A stretch of DNA of 64,000 bases, from the NCBI GenBank assembly GCA_963731125.1, contig CAVSVP010000013.1:124001-188000 (forward strand). The letters are read 5' to 3'. The stretch comes from CAVSVP01 sp963731125 (GTDB lineage: Bacteria > Pseudomonadota > Gammaproteobacteria > Competibacterales > Competibacteraceae). Below, in pieces: positions 49,714 to 58,946 of the stretch; position 1 is the stretch's first letter, and each line of letters starts with the position of its first letter. A program made the position numbers and the translations under genes. Under the pieces are notes generated by a model. It saw only the letters and a program-made list of their open reading frames with translations. It was not told the origin of the DNA and did no database searches.

Positions 49714-50641
49714 GGCGATCCTCACTGAGTTGGCGTTCGGGTGTACTCTGGACGTGGGCGATGCTGCGTTGCAGGGTGCGGATAACGATTTCCAGTTCGC
49801 GTTTTTCGTCTTTATTGAGACCCCGCAGCGGTTTGCGCACCACGCCGGCGGGTAGTCCTGCCAGCGTGCAGCCGTATTTGATGCTTTGTACGAATTTGCC
49901 GCCTTGCTCCAGGGTACGCATCAGCGGCAACATGGCCGCCATTATCCGCCGGCCCTTGGCGAAATCCCCTGCGACGACGCAAGCCTGGTAGAGGGCAATA
50001 TGTTCTTGGGGCAGAAAATTCGAGCCTGCGCATACCCAGCAGCGCGCCCCCCAGGCGAAGAATTCCAGCGCTTGATCGTCCATACCGCAAGCCAGCTGAA
50101 GATGCGGATAATCGCGTGCCAATAAGTGCAGTTGATTGATGTCGCCGCTGGATTCCTTGATTGCGCAGAAATTCGGGCTGCGCCCGATACGATCCAAAAA
50201 CTCAGCCCCCATCATCGCACCGGTGCGGCCCGGATAGTTATACAACATGATGGGCAGATCGACTGCGCGTTCGATGGCCAGGGCGTGCAGTGCCAGCTCG
50301 CGTTCCGTAGGCAAGGCGTAATAGGGCGCACCGAGCAGTAGCGCATCGGCTGCGACTGCCTTGGCAGCATGCGCAAAATCGATGGCATCTTCCGTACGCA
50401 AAGCGCCAACGCCGATCAGCAAGGGTAGCCGGTCCCCTAAGATGTCTTTAGCAAGACGCATCAACGCCACCCGCTCGGTTGCCGTCTGTGCGTAGTACTC
50501 GCCGGTGGTGCCGGCCACCACGATGCCGTGGACGCCCGCTGCGACAAGCGCTTCAATCATATGCGCAAAACTCTCGCGATCGATAGAGAAGTCCTCGTGA
50601 TAGGGCGTAATGACGGGCGTATAGATACCCTCGAAGCGCAT
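49691..50641 (-). CDS. DapA/DHDPS-superfamily Schiff-base lyase or deaminase
   Basis: A 316-residue TIM-barrel protein: FEGIYTPVITPYHEDFSIDR, GVHGIVVAGTTGEYYAQT, LGAPYYALPTERELALH, PIMLYNYPGRTGAMM, and the Schiff-base lysine in NFCAIKESSGDINQL. The superfamily contains dihydrodipicolinate synthase, N-acetylneuraminate lyase and pyrroline-4-hydroxy-2-carboxylate deaminase. Next to a DAO oxidase and an ALDH, a role in hydroxyproline-like amine breakdown is possible but not shown. The start at 50641 (MRFEGIYT) is preferred over upstream ATGs by homology of the first strand. Confidence 0.88.
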   Translation of the reverse strand: MRFEGIYTPVITPYHEDFSIDRESFAHMIEALVAAGVHGIVVAGTTGEYYAQTATERVALMRLAKDILGDRLPLLIGVGALRTEDAIDFAHAAKAVAADALLLGAPYYALPTERELALHALAIERAVDLPIMLYNYPGRTGAMMGAEFLDRIGRSPNFCAIKESSGDINQLHLLARDYPHLQLACGMDDQALEFFAWGARCWVCAGSNFLPQEHIALYQACVVAGDFAKGRRIMAAMLPLMRTLEQGGKFVQSIKYGCTLAGLPAGVVRKPLRGLNKDEKRELEIVIRTLQRSIAHVQSTPERQLSEDRHVVAVNL

Positions 50642-50973
50642 GGATGACGTTCTCCTGTTGCCGTGCGACGCTGTAGACAACCGCTTGTATCGTACAGAAA
50701 ATAACCCGGTGATAACCCCTATTCAAGCGACATTTCGAACGGTTTTTGTATAACATGATGTTATGCGAAGCTTGAAAAAGCAACTGCCCGGAAACGACAT
50801 CATTACTTTTTCGCTGTAGGCTTGTTTCAGCAGACTCGTGGGTGTAGAGTCCTTATTCTTGAGCAAAAAAACAGGACCTCGATACCCCGTTTTCTTCGAT
50901 AAGCGGCGTTCGGACACTGGGAAAGCCCGACTCAACAGTTCAGCTGTCGCCTCATCGAGGAGATCGTCGCCGT
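50642..50973. other. Divergent promoter region of the catabolic block
   Basis: A 332-base gap between two divergent genes. It must hold promoters for both directions. The only clear symmetric element is the palindrome at 50750-50764. No gene was recognised in it. Confidence 0.6.
50750..50764. promoter_or_regulatory. Perfect 15-bp palindrome, candidate operator
   Basis: ATAACATGATGTTAT reads the same on both strands except for the central base. It lies 109 bases upstream of the DapA-like start and 210 bases upstream of the M24 gene. Its size and symmetry suit a GntR-type or similar dimeric repressor, but no regulator gene is in this part of the window. Confidence 0.45.
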
Positions 50974-52206
50974 ATGAAAACTATCCCACCCGACTTGATG
51001 ATCTTTGCGGACAACTGGAGCGATCTCAGGCAGTACCGGGAGATGCCGGAGATTGACCATTGCCGGCTGCATGCGTATCGCATGAATCGAATCAAGTCGG
51101 CTTTGCAAAAGACGGAAGCCGCCATGTGCGTGCTGGTAAGCCCTATTAGTTTGCGCTACGCGGTCGATTATCGCTCTTACGGTCTGTTTCAGTCGCATGT
51201 CCCGACCACATATCTATTCGTGCCCATGGAGGGCCCAGTCATTATTCACGGCGCCTACGGCCCGTCACCCATGGCCGATGAGGTACGATCCGCCCGCCCC
51301 CTCTCCTTCTTTGATGGAGGATCAGCACTTCCCGGAGCTGCTCGCTTGCTGGCAGACGATATCGTCCGCTATCTCAGTGAAATCGGCACAGACAACCGCC
51401 GGGTTGCGGTAGAGTACGTCAACCCGAGCATCACCCAGGCACTGATGCAGCGCGGGCTTGAGGTGATCGATGGTGTGATCGTCTCAGAGGAGGCTCGGGT
51501 CATAAAATCCGCGGATGAGATTGCCTGTATACGCTGGGCGATCGCCGTTGCCGAGCTCGGCCTCACCAAGATGAAGCAAGCCCTTAGGCCAGGGATCACC
51601 GAACTGCAGTTATGGGCACTGCTCAACTATACTAACCTGGCCAATAATGGCGACTGGCATGAAGGCCGTATGCTCGCCTCGGGCCCACGAATCAATCCCT
51701 GGTTCCAGGAGGCTTCGCAACGCCAAATGGAAGCAGGCGACCTTGTCGGCCTTGACACCGATATGATTGGCCCATGCGGTTACTGCGCCGATATTTCGCG
51801 GACGTTCCACTGTGGCCCCGGCAAGCCGACCAGAAGGCAGAAGCAGCTCTATCGGCTTGCATTTGAAGAGATCGAACACAATCTGAAGCTCATCCGTCCC
51901 GGTATCACGCTAAGCGAGCTCCAACAAGAGGCGTTCCTGCATGCGGAGGAGTTTCAGCAAAACGCCTATCCGTGCGTCATTCATGGCGTGGGTATGTGCG
52001 ATGAATATCCGCGTGTGAACCCGATTCTCCATGGACCCAATCCCTATGCCGGCTCACTGGAAACCGGCATGGTGATCTGCGTGGAAAGCTATATTGGCGC
52101 CGTAGGCGAATGCGTTGGCGTAAAGCTGGAACAGCAGGTCCTCGTGACCGAGAACGGCTACGCGATGCTCTCAACCTATCCGCTCGAAGAGGAACTCCTA
52201 GATTAG
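50974..52206 (+). CDS. M24 family metallohydrolase (creatinase/ectoine hydrolase-like)
   Basis: A 410-residue pita-bread protein. Metal ligands are present: Asp in VGLDTDMIGPCGYCADISRT (two Asp), His in VIHGVGMCDEYPRVNP, Glu in VICVESYIGAVGE and Glu in GVKLEQQVLVTENGY. The N-terminal domain (SPISLRYAVDYRSYGLFQSH, THVPTTYLFVPMEG) resembles creatinase, DoeA and DMSP lyase DddP rather than prolidase. A C-N bond of a small amine is a likely target. It is divergent from the DapA-like operon and may share its regulation. Confidence 0.85.
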   Translation: MKTIPPDLMIFADNWSDLRQYREMPEIDHCRLHAYRMNRIKSALQKTEAAMCVLVSPISLRYAVDYRSYGLFQSHVPTTYLFVPMEGPVIIHGAYGPSPMADEVRSARPLSFFDGGSALPGAARLLADDIVRYLSEIGTDNRRVAVEYVNPSITQALMQRGLEVIDGVIVSEEARVIKSADEIACIRWAIAVAELGLTKMKQALRPGITELQLWALLNYTNLANNGDWHEGRMLASGPRINPWFQEASQRQMEAGDLVGLDTDMIGPCGYCADISRTFHCGPGKPTRRQKQLYRLAFEEIEHNLKLIRPGITLSELQQEAFLHAEEFQQNAYPCVIHGVGMCDEYPRVNPILHGPNPYAGSLETGMVICVESYIGAVGECVGVKLEQQVLVTENGYAMLSTYPLEEELLD

Positions 52207-52328
52207 TTTTGCTGCTGGGTTGATGGTTTCCTCCTTGCGGGTTTGTTCATCTCGATATTGCCCGCAACTGACATGTAAACTATGACAAATTAAGCGCTTA
52301 GAAGAAATCCGGGCAACAGTCCGCGGAT

Positions 52329-53301
52329 TTATGCAACCTTGGAAAACACCTGGCAACTCATATCCAGTGCTTTGAGGGTATCCTCCAGTTCCATATCACC
52401 GTGGACGCAGGAGAAAAACCGTCGCACGCCTGGCAACACATAGAGACCGTGTTTCATACACTCGGCGTCGAGCTGCTGCGTTGTGGCGGCATCCCCTGCC
52501 AGCATATCCGCCTGCGTCTGCGGTCGTTTACCCATAAACAGGATTTGCCAAAGTGAGCCGGTATGCTCGGCAATGGCCGGTAGCCGGTGACGATCCAACA
52601 CCTTTTGACATTCCGCGCAGGCCATATCCGCATAAGCGTGCAAGCGCTCGTAGGTACCGGGTTTGGCCAATTCATCGAGCATGGCCAGAGTCGCCGCCGC
52701 TGCCACGGGGTTGCCGTGTAGCGTACCATTGAAATACACATAATCCGGTTCGCCCTTGCGGCGCGGATCGGACAGATCGAGAATATCTGCACGGCCGGCG
52801 ACGCAGGCCAGTGGTCCGCTGGCGCCGATGACTTTACCAAAGCTGGCTAGATCCGGAGTCACGCCATAATAAACCTGTGCGCCGCCATAGGCGAGCCGAA
52901 AACCGGTCACCACTTCGTCGAAAATCAGCAGCACCTCGTTTTCACTGCAAACCCGACGCAGCGTCTGCAGAAATTCAGGCTTTGCCGGAATGATCCGCTG
53001 CACCGGTTCTACGATGATCGCCGCCAGTTCCCCGCGACGTTGCTTGACAATGTGTTCGACCGCTCTGCTGTCGTTAAAGGGGGCAACCAACATCGTCGAG
53101 CGCGTTCCAGCCGGCCGGCCGGCGGTGTCGTCTTGACCATGCGGATCGGTACCCAGTGCTTTAGGAAACGTCGATGTCAGCGCGTAATCATGATTCCCAT
53201 GATATGCGCCTTCGAACTTGAGAATCAGATCGCGACCGGTAAAGGCACGCGCCAGGCGCATGGCGTAGGCCGTTTCTTCCGAGCCGGTCGTGGCGTAAAC
53301 G
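52329..53301 (-). pseudogene. Class III aminotransferase (GSA-aminomutase-like), C-terminal piece
   Basis: This segment encodes VYATTGSEETAYAMRLARAF, LILKFEGAYHGNHDYALTS, LIFDEVVTGFRLAYGGAQVY (PLP-ring Asp), DLASFGKVIGASGPLACVAG with the PLP lysine, and HGNPVAAAATLAMLDEL. An IS4-type element interrupts it at 53302; 33 further native bases are at 54760-54792. The first 104 codons lie on the opposite strand at 60281-60592. Removing both insertions with single target duplications gives 436 codons in frame. The product would transaminate or isomerise an amino compound. Confidence 0.88.
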
Positions 53302-54759
53302 CAATACCGTTCAATGGCCCATCACGATGGCCTGCTCAAAAGGTTTCGTGGGTTGAGGAGGACGACGATGGATAGGCCTTTTCTTGTACCATTTGCGCAT
53401 TTTGCGTTTGATGACGCGGGGATTGATACGGTTGCGCCGCAGTGCGATGACCGCCTCGGCCACCTCCTGCACCAGCCGGCGGTACCAGCGCTGGCTCCCG
53501 CGCTGACTGGATGGGCACTCAGGCAGACGACACCGCAGGATTTTGAGCGTAGCAGTAAACGACAGTCGGCGCGGGTCCAGGTTCTGCGTAGCGGCGGCAT
53601 CATCCATCAGCACCCGCACCAGGACATGGGCCAGGAGCAGCCCGTAGACTTCCTGCACCACCCCGGCCGGGGGTTGGCGGCGCAGCACCGGGCGTTCGCG
53701 CTGATGGGGTTTGAGTTCATCAAGCGTCAGTTCTTCCTCCCAGCGCTCGTGATAGAGACAGACCCGGGGGGTGGCGGGAGCGAGCGCGGCGTCGAGCCGC
53801 GTCGTCAGCAACCGATGCCGCTCACCCGCGCCCGAGCGAGTTGGATCGGCGAGCGTGTACGCGATGATCCGCACCATGATCCCGTGGCGATCGCGGCGCC
53901 GATCGGCGCCGTGGTGGTAGCGCTGGGCCAGGGAGGCGCCATCAGCCAAGACCTCAATCGGCTCGAAGATGCGGTTGGACGTGATACGCGCCAACCGGTG
54001 AGCCTCGCGCGCGCGCACCGCCGAGACACTGGCATAGTTCAGAAAATTGCGGTCCCACAGCCGCCGCATGTCCGGTTGCAGCGACCGCAAAAGGTAGCGA
54101 GCCCTGCTCGCCTCGCCGTGCTTCAGCGGTTTGAGCCACCGGCGCCACAAGACCTGGCGGCCAGTTTCGCACAGGGCCAACAGCCGCCCCTGGGGAAAAG
54201 CCCCGGGGGCGCGGCCACTGCCGGGTCGGCCGAAGGCGCGCTCATTAGCCTCGGTATCGGCCACATCCAGCACAACGCCGTCCCAGGCCATCGGGCGCAT
54301 TCCCCGGTAAAAAGCCCCGGGCGTCTCCGCTCGACCCAACCGGCAGATCGCCCGCTCGGCCAGCACCCGCAGCGGTCCAATGCCCCGCCGCTTGCGCGCT
54401 TCGCACACGGTCGAGCGCCCCGGTACGCCACCCGGGCGAAACGGGTGCAACCAGCGAAAAATCTGCCGATAGCTGTCCCGACCACACAGCCCCAGCGCAA
54501 TCATGAACCACCCCATGAACCACCCCGGCAGACGTTTACACACCGCCCCCTCTTGGCCGGTTTGTGCCAGCCCCTCTTCCCCCTGCGCACGGGGAATGAT
54601 AGCTTGCAAAGCGCGGAGTCGATCACGCGTCGGCAAAGACGTCCACGCGTCAGTCTCTTGGCGAAGGTCGATCACCGTAGCCTCCTGATCAGGTTTGAGT
54701 TTTGGCAAACCTATCCTGACTGGAGGCGTTTCATTTGGCAAGCCCATTGAACGGTATTG
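53302..54759 (-). mobile_element. IS4-family element with 10-bp target duplication
   Basis: 1458 bp with ends CAATACCGTTCAATGG and the complementary CCATTGAACGGTATTG (one or two mismatches inside). The target GGCGTAAACG is duplicated at 53292-53301 and 54760-54769. It interrupts the aminotransferase gene. Confidence 0.92.
53311..54747 (-). CDS. IS4-family transposase
   Basis: A 478-residue transposase: MGWFMIALGLCGRDSYRQIF, GRSTVCEARKRRGIGPLRVL, MAWDGVVLDVADTEANERAF (first Asp), WRRWLKPLKHGEASRARYLL, YHERWEEELTLDELKPHQRE (the Y-R-E-like signature of IS4), and a basic C-terminus (RRNRINPRVIKRKMRKWYKK). The complementary strand is also open across the same span; that is treated as a base-composition shadow. 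Confidence 0.87.
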   Translation of the reverse strand: MGLPNETPPVRIGLPKLKPDQEATVIDLRQETDAWTSLPTRDRLRALQAIIPRAQGEEGLAQTGQEGAVCKRLPGWFMGWFMIALGLCGRDSYRQIFRWLHPFRPGGVPGRSTVCEARKRRGIGPLRVLAERAICRLGRAETPGAFYRGMRPMAWDGVVLDVADTEANERAFGRPGSGRAPGAFPQGRLLALCETGRQVLWRRWLKPLKHGEASRARYLLRSLQPDMRRLWDRNFLNYASVSAVRAREAHRLARITSNRIFEPIEVLADGASLAQRYHHGADRRRDRHGIMVRIIAYTLADPTRSGAGERHRLLTTRLDAALAPATPRVCLYHERWEEELTLDELKPHQRERPVLRRQPPAGVVQEVYGLLLAHVLVRVLMDDAAATQNLDPRRLSFTATLKILRCRLPECPSSQRGSQRWYRRLVQEVAEAVIALRRNRINPRVIKRKMRKWYKKRPIHRRPPQPTKPFEQAIVMGH

Positions 54760-55301
54760 GGCGTAAACGACTTTTTCCGCGCAAGGAATGTCGTGAACCC
54801 TACTTTCCGCACTTCAGCGTGGCAATTTCTCGCGAATTATTGACAGCAGCCTCAATCGGTACCGGGGTAGATTTCGCGCGGTGCCTCCATCAATCGCAAA
54901 AGGTGATGCTGGAGCGGGGTGAGTTCCGGATCGAATCGCTGTACGAGCTTGCCGTCCCGCCTCAGTTCATGACGTTGGACAGGTTGGAAGACCTCGAAGA
55001 TCCGGTTGGCCGTGGGGGCATGACAGTCGCGGTTCTCCGGATAGAGCGGTAGGCCGTCGAAGCCTTCGGCGTCCATCCCCAGGCGCACTTGCCGCTCGAT
55101 CAGTGCCTGCACCAACAGGGCAAGAAAATACAGTAGCAGTAGCGCTTCGATACGACCTTCGTTCTTCAAAAAGGCGGGCGCCACGGCGTAGACGGTCTTG
55201 AGTTGCTCATGGCGCTTCTCGAGCTTGGGCTGGTAGCGGTACTTTTTCAAAACCGCCTCGGGCGACAGTGCGGTGTTTGTCAAGATAGTTGTCGTCTTTT
55301 T

Positions 55302-56339
55302 CTATTCGGTCTGTGGTAGACCGGGAACTTTGTCCAGCACCTCAGCGGCTGGGTTAAGCCACACCTCCGTCACCGGCTTCCAGTTGCGGATGGCGCCCTG
55401 CCAGCGCTCGGGGTGGCGTGCCTTGGCCTGTTCATACACCGCCTCGCGTTGCGCTATGATGGCGGCTTCTTGGCCGCTATGGCGTTCGTGCGGGGTCACG
55501 AAGCGAATCCGACTATGGCGATGGTCGTGATGGTACCAGGTCACGAACTGCAGTATCCACGCACGGGCGGCCTCCAGCGAGGCAAATCCGTGCTCAGGGT
55601 ATTCCGGCCGATATTTACAGGTCCGAAAGACGGCCTCCGAGAATGGGTTGTCATTGCTCCCCCGGGGGCGGCTGTAGGAGGTCACGACCCCGAGCCGGTA
55701 GAGCGTTTCCAATAAGGCACTGCCCTTCATGGGACTGCCATTATCGGCATGCCGCACCAAGGGCTGATCCCGACACTGCTCCACCAGGACCGCCCGGCGC
55801 ACCACCTCAGCGGCATAGGCTGCACTTTCGCACGCATACACTTCCCAGCCGACGATTTTGCGGCTATAGAGGTCAATAATGAGATAGAGGTAGAAAAACA
55901 GCCCCTTCACTGGGCCTGGCAACCAAGTGATATCCCATGACCAGACCTCGCATGGGCCGCGGGCACAGTGGCGCGGCGGCGGCGCCGGTGGCCGGGGAGC
56001 GCGGCTGCGCCCCCGATGGCGTTGTTCCTCCGCGTCATGCAGAATTCGGTAGAAGGTGGATTCCGAGGCCAGGTACTCCCCTTGATCTGCCAAGCGCGGC
56101 ACGATTTGACTGGGCGGCAACCTGGCAGGCGCAGGGGTATGGCAGGTTGCCAACACCTGCGCCCGTTCTGCCGCACTGAGTTGATTGGCTGGCGGGGGGC
56201 GCGCTGCCGTCGGACGGCCATCGGCCTTGACGGCTTCCCCCTGGGTCCAGCGCTGATAGGTGCGCAGACTCAGGCCCAGCTGGCGACACGCCGGCGCTAA
56301 GCGAGCCCCCTGGCGGTGGGCTTCGGCAATCAGCGCCAC
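55302..56339 (-). CDS. IS3-family transposase OrfB, copy C
   Basis: 345 residues of the rve-type catalytic half: VWSWDITWLPGPVKGLFFYL (first Asp), YLIIDLYSRKIVGWEVYACE, VRHADNGSPMKGSALLETL (second Asp), SRPRGSNDNPFSEAVFRTCK with Glu following. The frame stays open upstream through the end of orfA and can be reached by a -1 shift at the A8 run in orfA, so OrfAB fusion is the probable active enzyme. Confidence 0.9.
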   Translation of the reverse strand: MALIAEAHRQGARLAPACRQLGLSLRTYQRWTQGEAVKADGRPTAARPPPANQLSAAERAQVLATCHTPAPARLPPSQIVPRLADQGEYLASESTFYRILHDAEEQRHRGRSRAPRPPAPPPRHCARGPCEVWSWDITWLPGPVKGLFFYLYLIIDLYSRKIVGWEVYACESAAYAAEVVRRAVLVEQCRDQPLVRHADNGSPMKGSALLETLYRLGVVTSYSRPRGSNDNPFSEAVFRTCKYRPEYPEHGFASLEAARAWILQFVTWYHHDHRHSRIRFVTPHERHSGQEAAIIAQREAVYEQAKARHPERWQGAIRNWKPVTEVWLNPAAEVLDKVPGLPQTE

Positions 56340-56365
56340 CGCTTGCTGGCGAGCTATCGGGCTAA

Positions 56366-56866
56366 TCAGACGTCCTCGCTGTCCCCCCAGATGGCCTGGG
56401 CTTTTTTTTGGAGCACCAGCAACGCCGCCGCCTCGGCTAAGGCTTTGTCCTTGCGGCGCAATTCGCGCTCCAGGTCGCGAATCCGCCGTTTATCGGCTTG
56501 GGCCTCGCTTAAGGGACGCGCTTTGGGGGAGGGGGCCACCGGATTGGCCTGTTGGCAGGCCGCACGCCAGGTGGTGATTGGTTCCGGATAGAGCCCGCGC
56601 TGACGGCAGTATTCGCCCAATGCCGCCTCATTCAGCGCCGCCGTCTCCACCACGACGGTAACCTTCTCTTCACTACTCCAGCGGTGTCCCGCCTCCGCCG
56701 CCGGCGATGCCGTCAGGCCCCGTTCCCGGCGGGCCTGGCTCCGCCAGCTGTAAAGCGTATCCTTGGGAATCCCGCTTTCCTGGGCCAACTGCACCACCTC
56801 CACATGCTGCGGGGGTAACAGTTTCTCAATGATGCTGGCCTTAAATTCTGCCGAATAGGTTCTCAT
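56366..56866 (-). CDS. IS3-family OrfA, copy C
   Basis: 166 residues with an N-terminal helix-turn-helix (MRTYSAEFKASIIEKLLPPQ, VVQLAQESGIPKDTLYSWRS) and a leucine-rich coiled coil (RIRDLERELRRKDKALAEAA). A CAA-AAA-AAA slippery run near codon 152 allows -1 frameshifting into OrfB. Supplies DNA binding and dimerisation. Confidence 0.9.
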   Translation of the reverse strand: MRTYSAEFKASIIEKLLPPQHVEVVQLAQESGIPKDTLYSWRSQARRERGLTASPAAEAGHRWSSEEKVTVVVETAALNEAALGEYCRQRGLYPEPITTWRAACQQANPVAPSPKARPLSEAQADKRRIRDLERELRRKDKALAEAAALLVLQKKAQAIWGDSEDV

Positions 56867-57383
56867 CGTCTCTCACCTTCACCCCCTCAATTGACAGTTT
56901 ACGCTTTCTGTGGGACGACATCTATCCTGCCATAGGGGGAGTGCTTCGGCTTTGCAGTTGGTGATCAGCGGAAACATCCCGTCGCTTTTGGCGTCGTAAG
57001 CGATCGCCTCGGCGTTGGGTTGGTAAAGCACTTCGAGACGAGTCCGTATCGTCTTTTCGTAGCAGGTGTTCGGTCCGGGCCGCCCAGCGCCTTTTTGCCG
57101 GTACGACATATCGCTGTGTTCGACGATGTCGACATCGACCCAGCGCTGGGCGCCGATCTGTTCGAGGATCGTCTGCGCGGCCTCGACAACCCGACCCCGT
57201 TCTTTGCGCCGTGTGCGCTTGCCTTTGAGCTTTTCGTTGAGCGCCTCGAGCTGAGCGTAGGTCTTTTCAAGCGCTGTCAGCCGTGCATTGTGGTCGCTTT
57301 CAGCCTTCAACGAACTGAACACCCAAACCATCCGATAACCTTCTGCCGAACACAGCGCCAAGTCGGTTACACTCCATATGTTA

Positions 57384-57473
57384 GAGGCTGTTGGAAAATA
57401 CCCTGGCGCGCAAGCTAATGCGTTGATTTAAAATGCTCCGAAATCGTTCGATCAGGGGTTTTCCAACAGCCTC
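57384..57473. mobile_element. 90-bp MITE, copy 1 (GAGGCTGTTGGAAAA ends)
   Basis: Ends GAGGCTGTTGGAAAA and TTTTCCAACAGCCTC. Left flank TTA, right flank TAA, so the flanks do not match. Copies 2 (60597-60686, same orientation) and 3 (63889-63978, inverted) are almost identical. The ends match the left end of the IS5-family element at 63315, its likely source of transposase. Confidence 0.9.
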
Positions 57474-57593
57474 TAAACGGGATCTCAAAAAGCGCTTACA
57501 CTCAACTTTGCGATCGCTGCAACGTCGCGCTAAACGGATCATTTCTTTTTTTCATTTGCCAGACACACAATATGCCGCCGTCGATGTCTGAAT
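57474..57593 (+). pseudogene. Transposase C-terminal fragment (possibly IS630-like)
   Basis: The frame RDLKKRLHSTLRSLQRRAKR then IISFFHLPDTQYAAVDV-stop is open and resembles the basic C-terminal tail of IS630-type transposases, but similarity is too short to be sure. It begins directly at the MITE and ends before the Rieske fragment. Confidence 0.3.
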
Positions 57594-57641
57594 ATCAATT
57601 TCCGGATCTATACGACCTTTGCCGAGGATATTGAAATTTTA

Positions 57642-58946
57642 GGTAGTGTCCCTCAACTCCCTTGATGATATTGGTTCAGTTTTGGGAACAGGTGTTCGAT
57701 TTCGTGCAGCCGCTCAAGGAACTCTACTGGTACGCGGTAAGACAGCAACTCGGTCGTCGTCCAGACATGACCGGTCATGCCAGCCGCCATGGCAGGTGTT
57801 ACGGAACGCCACTTGCGGGGTGAGCCCGTTCCGCGGGTTGATTCCGGCATGGGCAACGGTTCTCGCAAACTCTCGTGGGGCAGAACCAGGTGGTAATACG
57901 CCAACGACAGCCAGAGCTGTTTCTCAAACCAAGGGATATCCTTGGAAAAGCGATTGGTGCGGCGTGTCAACCGACGATTACTTTGCCGTTGGGTTAAGTT
58001 GTCACGCTCCACCAAGCTGGTGTTGATGGTATGACTGACTGGGGAGACGGCCAGGCACGCGGCAATCGCTTGCGGATCACCGAAAATGACCTGCGTACCG
58101 ACTTCCACTCCCCGGCCCTTTTCCCGTTGTTTGACCACCTGGGCATACAGCAATCCTGGTGGTGGCCGGCGCCGGGGTTTAGGAAGCACGCCCCGGTCAC
58201 CGCGACGTGGAGGGGTGTGCCATTGACCATACGTGTGCAGCAAGCTGTTCTTATATTCAGGCAGCTGATCGCTCGTGAAGAAGGGAAGGTGCGTATCGGT
58301 GACCTGAGCTACCCGCGCCAGCAACAAATTAGCGCTCTCCTGGGTACGCTTGCCAATGACAAAGGCCACCACCAACCGCCACACCGGCGCAAAGGCGATC
58401 CATCCCCAGGCGTCGCCATACGTCTCGCAATAGCGTTTGGCACCAGGCAGGTTATCTTGCTTGGTATGCACAAAGCTCCACAACTCATCCAGCTGACATT
58501 CGCTGACATGCAAGTTACTCCACAAATACAGCATGACGAGCCGACAGTGCCGCGCCGCGCGGTCAAGCCAAGCACAGACGGTATCCTTGTCGATTTGCAC
58601 AATGCGTCCGGTGGTGCGCAACGAATTGCCTTCCGCCAAAGCACGCACGGCGGTCTCGAAAATAGCGGGATCAGCATCCAGACCGTAGTACGCAGTCGCA
58701 GTTCTCAAGGCGATACTACTCCCACAGGCTTTACATAGATAGGGCCTGTGGCTGACCCTAGCTGGTGCCATTTTTAACCAACAGCCCCAGGCCAAAGGGT
58801 TTTCCATAGCAACGGCAGTGCACATTAGGACAATACAGCGTTTCCCAGTTCACCCAAGCCCCCTCGATGAGTTAAATTGCTCAATCGAGGATGCAAAACA
58901 TGCTCAAAATCAGTCAAATCCATCAAGGGAGTTGAGGGACACTACC
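57642..58946 (-). mobile_element. IS1-like element with 8-bp target duplication
   Basis: 1305 bp. Ends GGTAGTGTCCCTCAACTCCC and GGGAGTTGAGGGACACTACC are perfect complements. AAATTTTA is duplicated at 57634-57641 and 58947-58954. The MITE at 27903 shares these ends. Confidence 0.92.
57653..58825 (-). CDS. IS1-family (single-frame) transposase
   Basis: 390 residues with a short Cys-rich N-terminus (YLCKACGSSIALRTATAYYG), an HTH (NSLRTTGRIVQIDKDTVCAW), then the DDE core: VSECQLDELWSFVHTKQDNL (first Asp), FFTSDQLPEYKNSLL and TSLVERDNLTQRQSNRRLTR with the final Glu. The longer single-frame design fits the ISMhu11-type branch of IS1. It interrupts the Rieske-type gene remnant. Confidence 0.82.
   Translation of the reverse strand: MCTAVAMENPLAWGCWLKMAPARVSHRPYLCKACGSSIALRTATAYYGLDADPAIFETAVRALAEGNSLRTTGRIVQIDKDTVCAWLDRAARHCRLVMLYLWSNLHVSECQLDELWSFVHTKQDNLPGAKRYCETYGDAWGWIAFAPVWRLVVAFVIGKRTQESANLLLARVAQVTDTHLPFFTSDQLPEYKNSLLHTYGQWHTPPRRGDRGVLPKPRRRPPPGLLYAQVVKQREKGRGVEVGTQVIFGDPQAIAACLAVSPVSHTINTSLVERDNLTQRQSNRRLTRRTNRFSKDIPWFEKQLWLSLAYYHLVLPHESLREPLPMPESTRGTGSPRKWRSVTPAMAAGMTGHVWTTTELLSYRVPVEFLERLHEIEHLFPKLNQYHQGS

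Larger units (their letters stand above)
55271..56939 (-). mobile_element. IS3-family element, copy C
   Basis: 1669 bp. Its 5' end is CCCCCTATGGCAGGATAG (at 56939) and its 3' end complements to CGGTGTTTGTCAAGATAG (at 55271). The target AGTG (CACT on the minus strand) is duplicated at 55267-55270 and 56940-56943. The second copy is at 61224-62892 in opposite orientation, with its own CTTG duplication. Confidence 0.92.
54800..57383 (-). mobile_element. DUF4277-type IS (IS1634-like), right half, interrupted by IS3 copy C
   Basis: The right end CTACTTTCCGCACTTCAGCG lies at 54800, next to target sequence GTGAACC (54793-54799). The left half of the same IS, with an equal end and the matching target GGTTCAC, lies in opposite orientation at 60593-63314. 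The two halves were separated by an inversion. The junction at 57383 abuts MITE copy 1. Confidence 0.8.
54852..57383 (-). pseudogene. DUF4277-type transposase, C-terminal half
   Basis: Minus-strand pieces 57383-56940 and 55266-54852 join in frame across IS3 copy C after one CACT duplication is dropped: NIWSVTDLALCSAEGYRMVW, DVDIVEHSDMSYRQKGAGRP, MFPLITNCKAEALSPEAVLK, YQPKLEKRHEQLKTVYAVAP, IEALLLLYFLALLVQALIER. The N-terminal half is at 61122-63314. About 150 residues of the family's middle are missing at the rearrangement point. Confidence 0.8.

Noticed and set aside
53314..54750. A 478-codon open frame on the plus strand covering the whole IS4 transposase gene
   Set aside because: It mirrors the minus-strand transposase codon by codon, has no family motifs, and is a by-product of high G+C codon use.
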